This document shows, piece after piece, positions 35,854 to 47,692 of a stretch of 64,000 nt of DNA. This DNA comes from Breviolum minutum Mf 1.05b.01. Lineage: Eukaryota; Sar; Dinophyceae; Suessiales; Symbiodiniaceae. Position numbers and translations under genes: made by a program. The stretch lies in contig DF239750.1 of assembly GCA_000507305.1 (NCBI GenBank), positions 100,809 to 164,808 on the forward strand, given 5' to 3'. Under the pieces are notes generated by a model. The model saw only the letters and a program-made list of their open reading frames with translations. It had not been told where the DNA came from and ran no database searches. Positions within the stretch are counted from its first letter, which is position 1, and the number at the start of each line of letters is the position of its first letter.

Positions 35854-36390
35854 CTGTAAAAAAAAACAACTCGGGTCCGACAAGATCAAAAAACCTTCTC
35901 TTTTTGAGACAAAATCATGTTTGTTGTTTTTTGGGGATAAAAATTGCCACAAAGTACTTTGAGATATATATTTCAATGCCCAAAAAAGATGAAAAAACAT
36001 TGACATTCTTAAGGTTCGGCATCTTGATGTGCAGAAGAACAACAAGAAATGACGAACACACACAGTGGCAATAAATGATTATAAGAGTGAATTTGAGAAA
36101 TCTGCAAAATTCCGTTGAAACAAAAACCTGGAAACATGTGAATGATTTGGTATACTTTGTATACCAGTTGCTCTGATTTTCACGGTTGACTTTATATTAC
36201 AAATAAAACAATCCAAAGAAGTGCCAGAATTGGGGAGGCATCGTCCTTTTTTATTGCAAGTCATCTTGTTGAGATGTGTTGCGTTGAGAAACTTGTAGGT
36301 CAGTTGTTGATAGTCTTTAACTAGTTTCATGGAGAGTATATGGCTGCTATAAATCAGGAAGCGAGACCTTGAAAAATATAATTAATTATA

Positions 36391-36491
36391 CTAGCTGGTG
36401 GTTTCAACCCAATTGAACAATATTAGTGAAATTGGATCATTTTCCCCAAGAAGGGGTGACCATAAGACATATTTGAGTTGCCACCACCTAG
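36391..36491 (+). mobile_element. Foldback element, family B
   Basis: CTAGCTGGTGGTTTCAACCC to GAGTTGCCACCACCTAG; core GAAATTGGATCATTTTCCCC. Confidence 0.93.
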
Positions 36492-36806
36492 GGCATTTTG
36501 GTGTGGTATTTTTTTGGGGGGGCTTCAAATCTCAACCAGCAAAAGCTGTGGCAGCCTTGGGTGAGCCCCTTCAATGAACAAAGACACATCCCAGGAAGTC
36601 ATTTACAGAAAATGATGTGACAGTCGTCATTTGGTGTGGAACATATCTATTAGGTAACCTCAACATAAACAGAAGTGACATGTGACAAAAAAATCTCGTC
36701 AAATTTCTACAACTTATATATGATAAACTAGCTTTTGAAGCTGGCAAGGAAATATCAAAAACTCCTTCAAGATTTATCCTGCTGCTTCAGCTGGGCTGTT
36801 TCTCAC

Positions 36807-36912
36807 CTCCACCTTCTCTTCATCCTCCTCTTGATGGTTGCCTTCATCTTCCAGCTCCTGCGATGCGTTAAAACAACACCCGTCGTCGGAACCTCTCACA
36901 ACCCGAGTTTTC
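36807..36912 (-). CDS. Candidate exon, unknown, acidic
   Basis: The acceptor TTTCCAG|GAAAAC and the donor GTGGAG|GTGAGA fit well. The open frame reads KTRVVRGSDDGCCFNASQ and then ELEDEGNHQEEDEEKVE, an acidic low-complexity tail. No family is recognised. Confidence 0.58.
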
Positions 36913-37430
36913 CTGGAAACACAAGTACAAACGGAAAAAATCGGTTGAAATCGTGGTTCAAATCTATTTTGGTTCATGTATATATCTTCATGACAAACAT
37001 GTAGAGAAATGAAGTTGAACAACTTCTAAATTTTGGAAGGTAGGGAATGATACCTTGCCCATCTATAGTTGTGTAGCTTATAGTAGTCCGAAAGTGGGTG
37101 AAACATTCAAGACAGCATGCGTATAATATACATTTATCTATGAATCTTTACGTATATGTTGTGTACACATGCCTATATTCTATAGTACAGTAGGAAGGAG
37201 CTGTTTGTACTTGAGATAACCTAGCTAACTGTTCTCTAGTAACAATTTTTCCAACAGGGTCACCGTTGTGGTTTCACTTTCCAGCTTCAAAACGGGTCGC
37301 CCCGGGAAATTATAATCTAACTGTTGGAAGACATCCTCCACCACCTGCCTCCCTTACATGAGAACTTTCTGAAACCGTATTTCAAAACAAAACGGTACTA
37401 CAGATTTCAGTACTTTCCCAACCGTTGTAT

Positions 37431-37524
37431 CCCATAGGATCCATGTATGGTATATTTACCTACATTTGGATAATTTTTAAGGTAAAATGTACGTAAATAA
37501 TATACCATACATGGATCCTATGGG
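37431..37524 (+). mobile_element. Foldback element, family A
   Basis: CCCATAGGATCCATGTATGG..TATATTTACCTACATTTGG to TACCATACATGGATCCTATGGG. Confidence 0.93.
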
Positions 37525-37664
37525 TAATATAACCAACACCTTCCAACACCAACCCAAACGCCACCAACAACCCACGCGCTCCACAGCTTCCGTAGAGCCG
37601 CGGCGTGTGAGGCCGTGAAGATGCTGCGTCTCTGCGCCTGGAGGATGGTTTCTATGGAACCGTA

Positions 37665-37785
37665 TACCCTCCCTGAAACTCACATTTTCGCACCTGAAAA
37701 TGGATGGTTTTACAATACGATCCGGCTTCCTTTTTGGGGGCGTTTAGGCCTATATTCAGGTGCGAAACTGTTGGTTTCATGAAAC
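37665..37785 (+). mobile_element. Foldback element, family C, 50 bases beyond the oxygenase stop
   Basis: TACCCTCCCTGAAACTCACA to a damaged right end CAGGTGCGAAACTGTTGG. It may lie in the 3' UTR of the oxygenase gene. Confidence 0.8.
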
Positions 37786-37835
37786 CATAATGGAACTTAA
37801 AATACTATGCCAGCCGGTGACGGACGGTGGTTTTT

Positions 37836-39161
37836 TTACTTCCGAACTGGCAGATCTCTGAAGACTGCCATGGCAGCTAACCTGGTCCCTGTTCGAGGTG
37901 GCTGTGCCTGATGTCGAAGAACAGGGAGAGAAGGTGAAGTGGTGGACCATACCACAGCGCAGGCCGCACTAGCCGCGACCTCTAGGCCAAGGCTTGAGAA
38001 GCGAAGATCTGCAGCCTCTGGATCATTTAAGAAGAGAAACACCACAGTGGTACCAAACCTTGTCAAGTACTCTTGGTCAGAGAGGTCGATGCCATCAGGA
38101 GTCATATCAGCTGTGCACTTCGCAACTTTCAAGGGCTCCATATTCTGGAGAGGTTGGCGAGCCGCTGCCGCAATGCGATCTTCGATCTGTGCAAAAATCT
38201 CAGGTTCAACCTGCAACTCACCTGCTTTTTCAGGGCTCACAAGTGCAATGAGTGCTTCAACTTCCTCATTGGAGACTAGCTGTGGTATGATGCGGATCTT
38301 TGGGTCCTCACTGAGCACAAAGGCTCGCAGTTGACCAGGCCGCATAACTGTCCTATTCTCCTGTAGCAGAATTGTAGGGTCCACTCTCCGTAGCGGTAGC
38401 GGTCCGAGTCCTGGGAGTTGGTTCATTGCGTTTGCAGCCTCCCACTCCCTCAACGGCTTCTCGTTGAAGAAGCAGTTCACTCCATACTTTGTGGAGGTCT
38501 TGGGAGGCATTCCCAAATGGATCGTGCGATTATCCTCTACCCCCGGGGCATGGACATTGGACCACATCACTGCAGCACCCTTACGTGGTATGAACTTCAG
38601 CCCAAGATCCGGGAAAAAAGTCTCCCCGCCATCATTCTCCTTCAGGTCGTTTAAATAGACGAAAACTGTTTTGGGCCTGAAACGTCCATCGTGATGCCTG
38701 TTGAAGAGCTGTCCTGGAGAGTAGCGAACCATATTGAGTCGTTCCAGATATTTCACCTCCAGCCCTGCCAGGTTTGCCAGTTTTGACTCGATCCTTTGAA
38801 CGGTCTCAGTCTGGCCAGATTTCAGCATGCAGGAGTAGGAGGTGCGTGTCTTGGATTGTTTGTTCTGCAGGTCCTTCGATTCATCACTCGTCTTGTAGAC
38901 GCCAGAACCAACTGTAGAAGGCACCCAGTAGTTAGCTGCCAAATCTAGAAGGTGTTGCATCTCCCAATCCTTCAGGAAATTTGGTATGACTGTGATTTTA
39001 GGGTTCTCAAAGACTGTGTAGGCTTTGAGAACCTTGCTATCTTGCGATGCCTCCATGTTACTCGGATCAACTGCAATTGCCTGATCCGCCAGCAGCCGCA
39101 TATCCTCGCCATCAGAAAGTACCGGAACATGAGCAGCGATCGTTAAAGTTTCAGATGCCAT
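37836..39161 (-). CDS. Prolyl-4-hydroxylase-like 2-oxoglutarate/Fe(II) dioxygenase, intronless, with degenerate second domain
   Basis: A 441-residue protein starting at the ATG of MASETLTIAA; a further in-frame TTG lies 7 codons upstream. Such enzymes hydroxylate proline or related residues using Fe(II), O2 and 2-oxoglutarate. Residues 44-235 are a P4H catalytic domain. The iron ligands are probably H156 and D158 (RHHDGRF) and H215 (RTIHLGMPP), with K225 (STKYG) for 2-oxoglutarate; the DGGETFFPDLGL and GAAVMWSN strands are typical. Residues 277-440 repeat the fold (LRAFVLSEDPKIRIIP against LKAYTVFENPKITVIP; VVFLFLND against VFVYLND) but have lost the HxD pair, so this half is probably inactive. 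No signal peptide or membrane segment is obvious. It is a single exon on the ATPase strand inside the 37 kb gap, which suggests a retroposed copy. Confidence 0.88.
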   Translation of the reverse strand: MASETLTIAAHVPVLSDGEDMRLLADQAIAVDPSNMEASQDSKVLKAYTVFENPKITVIPNFLKDWEMQHLLDLAANYWVPSTVGSGVYKTSDESKDLQNKQSKTRTSYSCMLKSGQTETVQRIESKLANLAGLEVKYLERLNMVRYSPGQLFNRHHDGRFRPKTVFVYLNDLKENDGGETFFPDLGLKFIPRKGAAVMWSNVHAPGVEDNRTIHLGMPPKTSTKYGVNCFFNEKPLREWEAANAMNQLPGLGPLPLRRVDPTILLQENRTVMRPGQLRAFVLSEDPKIRIIPQLVSNEEVEALIALVSPEKAGELQVEPEIFAQIEDRIAAAARQPLQNMEPLKVAKCTADMTPDGIDLSDQEYLTRFGTTVVFLFLNDPEAADLRFSSLGLEVAASAACAVVWSTTSPSLPVLRHQAQPPRTGTRLAAMAVFRDLPVRK

Positions 39162-39722
39162 GGCCGTTATTTCAACCAGCAAGAACGCTCCACAGGTGAT
39201 CGTTGTGACTGTTCACACCATTCTCTGACAATATGACTGGTAGGGAAAATAAAAAAAGATTTAAAAAGATCATGGAAAACACAAGGTCTATAGACCTGGC
39301 AATTTTTCGATGTTGGGTGGTACATGGTGGTACATAAATTAAGTGACGCACCTTGTTCGAAAAGGTTGAACATGTACGGAATCAATATAGTCACTTTGAA
39401 TTGCTTGAGAAGCTTGTTTTTTGGGGGGTGGGGGGAATGGTGAAGGAAAAAAGAACACATCATGCTACATCATGTCATAGAATATAGTTGATTCGACTTT
39501 TGAAGTTGGGATGGGTGTGGGATGGTGTGGATGTGTGTGACAAAAAAATATAGGCCCTCTTTTTTGGAACACCTATCGCCCCATGGCTAACAAAAAAACC
39601 TCTGTGAGAAAAGCTGCAAAGGATGGCGGCACCCCGATGATGATTCACCAACGTGTTCATAACGTGTTCTTCCTTTCGGAGGAATCCAATTCCTGACTTA
39701 AATTGGACAATTGTTGGAAATT

Positions 39723-39829
39723 ATACCACCCCGGAGACTAACATGACAATGGAAAAACAACAATTTGAAGATGTATCTTCTATCAAAACTGTTGATTTTC
39801 CATTGACATGTTAGTTGTCGGAGGGGATA
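39723..39829 (+). mobile_element. Foldback element, family D
   Basis: TACCACCCCGGAGACTAACATG to CATGTTAGTTGTCGGAGGGGATA; inner ACAATGGAAAA / TTTTCCATTG. Confidence 0.88.
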
Positions 39830-40090
39830 ATCACCAAAGATCCAGTTTTCGATTGGATGTTCCAGGCATCTTGTTCTTCACAGGTGTGTCAAAAAAGTTG
39901 AAGGCCCTACAATCCAGCAGAACTTCCTTCCAAATTATCAGCGCTTCGAAGCAGAATCTCATTATGAGTCGGCATCCCATCTGGATGAAAATGATGGAAC
40001 AAAAATCAACAAAAATCATAGATCCAACTTTTAATGGTGTTTCCGTCTGAAAGTCGACATTACAAAGCAACAAATTAACAATAATAATAC

Positions 40091-40196
40091 TTTGGTGTTT
40101 CCAACAATAGGGGTACCCCAAAATGGATGGTTTATAAAGGAAAACTCATTAAAATGGATGATTTGGGGGTACCACCAATTTAGGAAACTCCCATTT
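40091..40196 (+). mobile_element. Foldback element, family E
   Basis: TTTGGTGTTTCCAACAATAGG to ACCAATTTAGGAAACTCCC with the AAATGGATGGTTTATAAAGG / TTAAAATGGATGATTTGG interior. Confidence 0.9.
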
Positions 40197-40867
40197 GAAA
40201 TTGCGGCCGCCACACAAACCCATGGGTTTTTGTCAAGCTTCGCTTATTTAACAACTTCCGGGCCAGCCAACTTTGACAAGTCAAGTCAGCTGCACCTTCA
40301 TGTCCCAGGTCACGTCGGGCTACATCATCTTCATCCTGCTGTTTGGCAGCTGTTTTTGGCGTTTAGAACTATCAGTCTATTGACTTTATTGACAAAACTC
40401 TTACACCTAAAATAACCCAAAACAAACAAAACTCTCATAGCAAATCACGTGCTATCTCATCAAAATCCTGTGTGGCAAATCAGGATCCTTCTCATAGCTG
40501 TCATAGCTTGTTGGATATCCTTTTTTCTTCACTGGTAGTGTCGGAATTGGGGGTAAAACATGCGAATAGGCAAATAGGTGCAAAACGCCTGAGAATGACA
40601 TTAAACCTTGTTGGATGATTCTTCGATACACACAATTCACGCTTTGGCAAGAATTTGCCACTGCAAACGAGATTGAGACACACTCATTTAGCAGATTGCA
40701 TTCATAAGGATCCTCTCCCCAAACATACTTGTCAAATTGGATCATCTCCCCAAGTAAGGGGAGACTGTGGGATGCACATTTGTATGTCTTGAACAAAATT
40801 GAAACCGCCACCTAGTCAAAGGAGTGACAACAAAAAGTAGTGACCTACTTCAATCTTCCATAACCAT

Positions 40868-40934
40868 ATCATCCATGAATGGTATACTGGTATACCTATA
40901 CATTTGGTTGATTTTTACCATACATGGATCATCT
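40868..40934 (+). mobile_element. Foldback element, family A, short
   Basis: ATCATCCATGAATGGTATAC to TTACCATACATGGATCATC. Confidence 0.75.
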
Positions 40935-41226
40935 GGTATTTGTTCTCTGGATTTTTTCCCCCAACAAACCGAACAACCAAAATTGCCCAACAACCCCACC
41001 ATGCAACCCAGGTCACTGCCATCATGCCCAACTCATGTGGCCAATGAACAGCTTCAGGGTAAAGCCTCGTTTTTGAAGGGCTTTCGCGCTTTCAGATCCC
41101 CCCATGTGATGAAAATCGATGGAACTTTTTAGGTGGGGAGGTCACTTTTTGTTTTGAAAATAAAACAGAAAATTGGCATCTAAAACTCTGAAAATTCAAA
41201 CTTCGAACATTTCGGAATCCCAACTA

Positions 41227-41343
41227 ACTAGTTGGTGGTTGGGATTCCCACCCATTTGAATCAAATATTCGTCGAACTGGGCGTTTATCTTCCTCAATTT
41301 TTGAGGTCAACATTAAAAAAATGTTTGAATTGCCACCACCTAG
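41227..41343 (+). mobile_element. Foldback element, family B
   Basis: ACTAGTTGGTGGTTGGG to TTGAATTGCCACCACCTAG. Confidence 0.85.
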
Positions 41344-41603
41344 TAAATGATGGAAATCCTTGCGTCTCTTCTCTTGGCTTCTTTTTTGATACCCTATAAG
41401 ATTCGAGATAATTCAATAAAGTGAACATGGAGGATCACTTTGTAAGATGCAAATCCCGCAAAGAATGGGATTCCGCTGGGGCCCTGGGGCAAATTTTCTA
41501 ATGGGATTCTGGTGATGTCAACTGTTAGCGTGTCATGATTCGTCATAAGCTGCCGAAACTGTGTGTTTGAAAAAAGATACGGAAGGTCTAGGATCCGGGA
41601 TCT

Positions 41604-41765
41604 TTAGAATGCCTTCTCCGAGCAAATCCAACGACCATTTCTAATGGGTTTATATTGGGTTTCTATATCCGCATCTTTTGTATATGGAGTGTATTTTTTG
41701 CAAGACCTGGAAATGTTTGGCATCTTAAAACCGTCATTCCTTTGCTCTACAGGAAGACGCATTGC
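41604..41765 (-). CDS. Candidate exon to stop, unknown
   Basis: The acceptor TTTCCACTTTCAG| opens 53 codons to a TAA: AMRLPVEQRNDGFKMPNISR, then SCKKYTPYTKDADIE and others. The same frame is also open upstream (VVALDDKRATILK), so the acceptor may not be used. No family is recognised. Confidence 0.42.
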   Translation of the reverse strand, partial: AMRLPVEQRNDGFKMPNISRSCKKYTPYTKDADIETQYKPIRNGRWICSEKAF

Positions 41766-42176
41766 CTGAAAGTGGAAACATATCATTATTGGCTTACGAG
41801 TTTTATCATTTTTTAGGATTGTGGCTCTCTTATCATCCAAAGCAACCACCATTTTTCTGAAACGGTTGCTGGAAAGGACTTCCAAGGTTTTGAAATAATC
41901 CCCATTAAAAAACCATATAAACAGAACACTGGTTAGGAACATCACATCATCCCTTCCACAAAAAAACAGGTGAGTTTTGATCATTCACCCCTCACCAATC
42001 CATGTGTAAAAGCGTTCGACCTGAGTATTTTGCATTTTGTTTGCAACATTTCGGAGATATCTAGGCGTTCGACTCATACTTCACCTTCAAGGTATCATAT
42101 TTATATATATATATGCATATTTTGAATCTAGAGTCTAGAGTAGAAGATCATTGGCCACTAAGCTAAAAGTTCAACT

Positions 42177-42178
42177 TC

Positions 42179-42269
<91 letters not shown>

Positions 42270-42280
42270 TCACCATCACC

Positions 42281-42335
<55 letters not shown>

Positions 42336-42346
42336 ACAACAACAAG
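42177..42346 (+). repeat. (CAA)n microsatellite
   Basis: About 170 bases of CAA with a short CATCACCATCACC interruption. A polyglutamine frame runs through it, but no coding sequence flanks it. Confidence 0.95.
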
Positions 42347-42699
42347 AACCAGCAGTATGTGGTGTTGTTTCTTTTTTGGTATAGGGTTTGATTTTTTGGG
42401 GTAGTTTTTGAGGAGATCTAAGCAACATGATTCACCTTTTTTTTTCGGTTTTGGAGTAATCTGTGGCAGTTTTGTGCATCGACAAAGCAACACATGGGCC
42501 ACAGATTGATGACCTCCATGCCTCAAGTGAAAGCAAAATCTGGTCCGAATGTCTTGACGGGACTTCTTCGACGGGACGGTTCACTGCCGAAACGTTTGTT
42601 TTGTGTTTGTGTTGTGTGCGGATTTATCAGTTTTTATCTCTTCTTCTTAGCCCAAGTATGCTCAAGTTAAGTACAGTTATATAGATTGTAGATTATAAT

Positions 42700-43640
42700 C
42701 AAGATACACAGAGCATTTGAATGAATTCGCAAAAAGGCTAAAACCCCGAGTTACGAACTATTTACTCATTTCTTTTTGGGGACATGCTAAGTTGTATCCT
42801 AAAAAAGTGAAAGATCATTGGATAGATGTCATAACTTGATGATACTTGACATAAGTGTTGTTTTTGGGGATGTGAGCAAGAAGTTCAGCAATTCTACGAA
42901 TAGAAGCTGACTTAAAAGCAATGCTCACAGCAATTGTTTCATTTGTTCACTTTTCAAAAAGCCTTTCTAGACACGGATAGGCTGTGATCTCATGGGCACA
43001 TTGCCAGCCAACCAATCAGATAGCAATTGAGAAAAGACAGACTCGAAGAAATAGCTAAAGACCAATAAGATTGTTTTCCTGTTGATGTTGTTTATATTTC
43101 ACGATTCTAGTCCCATGTCCATCCTTCTCCTTGTGGCGACATAACTTTGGTATTTATCTTGTCTCATCTCGCATGTCATCCTGGGAGGTCCAAAGCTCAT
43201 GTATTTCATGGTCTTTTGGAAAGACTATTCTTTTTGCAATGATAGGGAATCAACAAGAATCATGGAGAATAGCATTTCAATGGTCTTTGACTTACAAGGT
43301 AAAGGTCAAGCAAAGTAAGGATGGTCATTGGAAGTTCAGTGGCGGGAAAGCGTCTACATGAGCTAACTCAATAAAATATGATCCAATGTCATGGCAATCC
43401 GGATTTTCAAACAAAAGATCATGCATCATGATATATCACTGAAATTTAAAAGGGCACAAGAAAATCATGCCTTTCCCCCCAAAAAAAAGAATCCTCTTCT
43501 AAAAATCCCCTTCTCAGGTTCCATGTGAAATGGGACCAATGGGATGTACTTCTGGGCTCTCCCCATTTCCCTCAAAAACACTGATTTTTTTTGGCCCAAA
43601 TCGTGTGTGAAAAAACTTCGGTCTTGAATGGGTCATGTCA
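42700..43640. other. Stretch without recognised features
   Basis: No intact foldback and no exon with two good splice sites was seen here. Confidence 0.5.
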
Positions 43641-43660
43641 CCAAAATTCACCGACGTTTT

Positions 43661-43748
43661 CTAGGTGGTGATGCCAACCCATCTGAAAAATATTGGGCAA
43701 TTTGGATCATTTCCCCATGGTTCGGGGTTATTTGAAACCACCACCTAG
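43661..43748 (+). mobile_element. Foldback element, family B
   Basis: CTAGGTGGTGATGCCAACCC to GTTATTTGAAACCACCACCTAG; core AATTTGGATCATTTCCCC. Confidence 0.88.
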
Positions 43749-44266
43749 TTTTTTTTCCAAAAAAACAATCCAATCAAGATGCAATTTTCCCATCATCAGA
43801 AACTCTTTCAGAAGCCTCAAAGGCGGCTAATGGTCGAAGTCCGGGATGTTTCGATAATGTGATGATTACATGGCAAAAAACAACAGCTGGGCAGAAGTCT
43901 ACAGGGAGCAAGCAAGCAACGATAGTGTGTTTTGATGTCTTGATGTCTTGCAGGAGAAACGGTTCAGAAACTCCCTTACCAAAAGTTCATCAAAATCAGA
44001 ACTTGTAACTTACAACGAACAATTCTTGAGGACTAGTTGTGTCTATGTGGGAGTGTCTGTCAAAAAAATGCAGTACGGTGCAAAATAACTGGGATATTTG
44101 GAGATCCCAATGTTTTTTGACATCCCCATTTGCCATTTGGACATTTTGCAATCTTGGCAATCTTTGTTGTCTTATCTGAAGCTTGAACATAAAGCTTGAA
44201 TATTACTATACCCTTCACTCCCTCAAAATTTGTTTGTTCCCCCAATACCGGGTCAGGGTCCGCCAG

Positions 44267-44319
44267 GTATCAAGTCATATCGGCTGAGTGATGGCAAGGA
44301 CCGAGACGCTGCTGTTGTG
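44267..44319 (+). CDS. Candidate exon, strand uncertain
   Basis: Plus strand: CCAG| then IKSYRLSDGKDRDAAVV and the donor GTAAGC. The minus strand is also open and plausible (HSFDGTRAIASISQLTT), so the strand is not decided. GC content is raised. Confidence 0.4.
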
Positions 44320-44442
44320 GTAAGCTGTGAAATTGAAGCAATGGCGCGCGTGCCGTCAAAGCTGTGCTGGCCGTGCTTTCCTGTGAGATCAACGGGTCCA
44401 GGTTTTTTCGCCATCAACGAATTTTTTTAGCGCAACAAAAGC

Positions 44443-44544
44443 CAGGTGATTCAAGCCGTGACCTTTTCATCCCCTACTTGGAGGTCACTTAACCCCTTAA
44501 AAGGGTCACTTAACCATCCCAAAAAGGTCACTTTGAATCACCAG
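44443..44544 (+). mobile_element. Foldback element, family M
   Basis: CAGGTGATTCAAGCCGTGACC pairs with GGTCACTTTGAATCACCAG; the interior has two further GGTCACTTAACC units. Only copy seen. Confidence 0.8.
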
Positions 44545-45929
44545 GAGTGTGGTGTTTTTTTTGGGTTTCGCCATTTGGGACATAAAGTGAAGAATCTGAA
44601 TTCATGGAAATTTGTGACTTTGTGCCGCAAATAGGGATGAACATTTAAAACTTATTGTGAAGCCACCACCTAGGGATGATTATGTTTGTTTACTTCGTTC
44701 AAACCCAAAACATCCATTGAAAACCTCATCTTTTGAAAGAATTGATTTAAATCATGTCTTGGTTGGGAAATTTCAGCCCCACAGATTTGTGAGGTGCACC
44801 AAGGAATTCTTTCTGTAAAATCCCCCCACAAAAAAAGGAAGCAACCCCATGTGGTGGTGATTGTCCGATTATCAGAAACAAGTAACCGAAGGAAACACCT
44901 GAAAACAAGAGGTTTTCAAAACCCTTATTCAAATACATTCAAATAAAGTAAACCACGCACACTATTTTTTGGTATTCCGGTAATCCTTGTACTTATATGT
45001 AATGGTTTATTATTTCATTAAAAACATGTACTTTTACCACACCCATTTTAACATCACTCCAAGGTGTTACAGGTATCCAACATTTTAAAACTTCCCCCTC
45101 CGTCGTTTGGCCTTCTCGGGAAAGAGCAACTCAAATCGTTTGGCCTTGGATTTCATGGAGAAAATCCAACAGATCCACGGGATTTTAGGATTTTTTCGTG
45201 GTGATAAAATGGATGTTTTTTTTTACAACTGTTGTTATAGGAATTATAGTTCTTATCTCATTGAAAAAAATATATATGAATGTATTTTACTGACTTCATT
45301 GGAATTATGATCCCTAGGAAGTAGTTTTTATGATGTGTCTTGGAAATATTCGGGTTCATGAGAAGTAAATCCGGGACCACTGAAAGTCATCAGCACTAGT
45401 AGTGCTGTGAATTTTGGAAGTCACGAGAGAGAAACAGTTGAGTTCACCCTGAGCAAGAATATCCAACAAACTGTTTAGGGTTAAATGGTGATATTGGTGG
45501 GGGGCCACACAATCTATATACTGTACATGTACACCGTATTTTGTATGAAGGTTGATCTAATTTAGGGATCCAATCCTTTTAAATCGTCATCTTGTCATTT
45601 TGATGTGTGAAAAATTCACTCTTTTCACCCGACAAAAGAGGTGAATATCGACTGGTAACAGGGTTCATACAACTCTTCCTCCTTGACAACCAACTTATCT
45701 TCTATATGCAAAAACCTTATATCATCTACTAAACCATGGCGGCAACATGGTGAACTATATATAGTCAAAATGGACATTTTCGTCTGTTCACACCGTCTCC
45801 AAAAAGCGTTTTTGGAGCCTCTCATATATTTGGGTCAACACAATGGAAGGAGTTTCGGGCAGAGTGTTCTCGAATCTGATCTGAGAGCATTGGTAACAAC
45901 CACAATAGTAATGCTAAGAAACATGAATG

Positions 45930-45964
45930 CGACCACTGCTACTACCACTACCACTACTACTATA
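45930..45964 (+). repeat. (ACT/ACC)n microsatellite
   Basis: A short ACTACC/ACTACT tract. Confidence 0.85.
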
Positions 45965-46450
45965 TAATTAGTAACTATTGTAGAAATAATACTCAGAAAA
46001 CAAAACCACTCCAGAGTTCCGAAAAAAAATGTCCTCAAGTTGAGATTCTGAATGGTCACCCTTCATGGGAAGGAACAATCACCAATAGCACGGTTTTTAA
46101 AACTCTCAAAGGTGAATTTTGGCGTATTTTACACATATATTCTTATTCTAGTACAGTTCATAATAAATGCATACACGAATATACATCATAAATACATATA
46201 GAAATTATAAAATCATATAATACACACTAATACAAGTGTCTATCTATATTGTACAATCGTGATTTTCAGAACTATAAAGAACTGAGTCATGATTCTTTTT
46301 TTTTCCACTTGGAGTGGCCCGAGTGGCATATAACGCTTTTTCGAGCTCTTGACGTGTTTGAACTCCTTCTCCTCGGCAGCATGGGCACATGTCGTATTTG
46401 GGGGGGTAGTGGAAAATAAGCAACCTGAAATCTGGTCAAAATCCATAGTG

Positions 46451-46567
46451 CCTGGTTGGTGGGTTTTTCCCCTGCCCATCTGAAACATTAGGCGCAATTG
46501 TCAAATTGGGTGAAATCTTCTCTAATTTTCCAGTGAAAATATGTTTTTTTGAGTTGCCACCACCTAG
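46451..46567 (+). mobile_element. Foldback element, family B
   Basis: CCTGGTTGGTGGGTTTTTCC to GAGTTGCCACCACCTAG; core TCAAATTGGGTGAAATC. Confidence 0.82.
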
Positions 46568-47106
46568 TAGTGCAATAGATGTATCAAAGCTTAAAAATCC
46601 TAAAGATTTACCTGGTCCGAACATCGATAGCAATTGACCAACCTAGAAAATTCTGAAAAGCAACAGGTGACTCCGCGTCTCCCCACATTACTTACCTCTT
46701 GCGCCGAGGTCACATGACATTACTATGATTTGATTTGACTAGGTGACGGTGACTAGATGAAATGCTTGGAGAGTAGCAAGAAAAACGATCTGTAATAGAC
46801 ATTGTGTTTCAATTGGGACTAACATCATACTAACATCGACTTGAAATGCGCGATGTCTTGGGTTGCTTTAACTGTTTGCGGATACTTTCATGTCATTCTA
46901 TGTCTTTGGGGATGCTTATAACCTGCAAAGAAGTAAACACAAAATCAATTTCCAATGGCTTTCCACCAGAAAACCAAACGATTGCCTATTTGACTTCCAG
47001 AGATGGTCCATCGTAGATTTCATGGCGAGGTGGCAGAAAAGAGTTGTGCTGACAAACAGCGAAAGCCACAAAGTTCCACTGTCATCGCAAGCAAATCTTT
47101 AGGACA

Positions 47107-47198
47107 TACCCACCAATGGAAAATCCCCCATGAATGAAGATGTATCTGCTATTGCAAATGGGGATTTTCCAATGTCATGTTAGTTTTCAGGGGTGTAT
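47107..47198 (+). mobile_element. Foldback element, family D
   Basis: TACCCACCAATGGAAAATCCCC to GGGGATTTTCCAATGTCATG..TTAGTTTTCAGGGGTGTA. Confidence 0.8.
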
Positions 47199-47587
47199 AC
47201 CAAATTATACCCATTTACCCATCATTATACCCCACTTTTTCCCACACAATTTAAGGCCACACAATTCTTGCCAAACACAACCCTGCGGATCACTTCCGAT
47301 GCAAAAAAGACACGGATCCAATTTTTCACTCTGCACACTTAGCATCAATTCGCCCCAGAAAGAAAAAAAACATACCACTCATGCACAAGAAACTGCATTT
47401 GCACTTCAAATGCCATTCTTTCATCAAATCCTATATCTATCTCCCCTTGAAATGCATGAGCATACATATTTATCCTGAGGATCGTTTAAGCGTCTTCACA
47501 CCCAGAAGGAAGTTCAAGATCTGTTGGCTCATCGCATTGCTCTCCTGAGGGAGTTGTTTAACGACAAAAACCAAAGGTAAATGTCTC

Positions 47588-47692
47588 ACTAGTTGCTAGT
47601 GTCAATCCATTTGAAACATATTATATAAGTCAAATTGGATCATTTCCCCAGGTAGGGGTGAAAATAAACACCATTTGAAACCACCAGCTAGC
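47588..47692 (+). mobile_element. Foldback element, family B
   Basis: ACTAGTTGCTAGTGTCAATCC to TTTGAAACCACCAGCTAG; core TCAAATTGGATCATTTCCCC. Confidence 0.88.

Noticed and set aside
41767..41798. A 32-base mini-intron (GTAAGCC...TTTCAG)
   Set aside because: Removing it shifts frame into an early stop, while reading through keeps the frame open.
42151..42384. Polyglutamine protein
   Set aside because: It is a CAA microsatellite with no coding-like flanks or splice sites.
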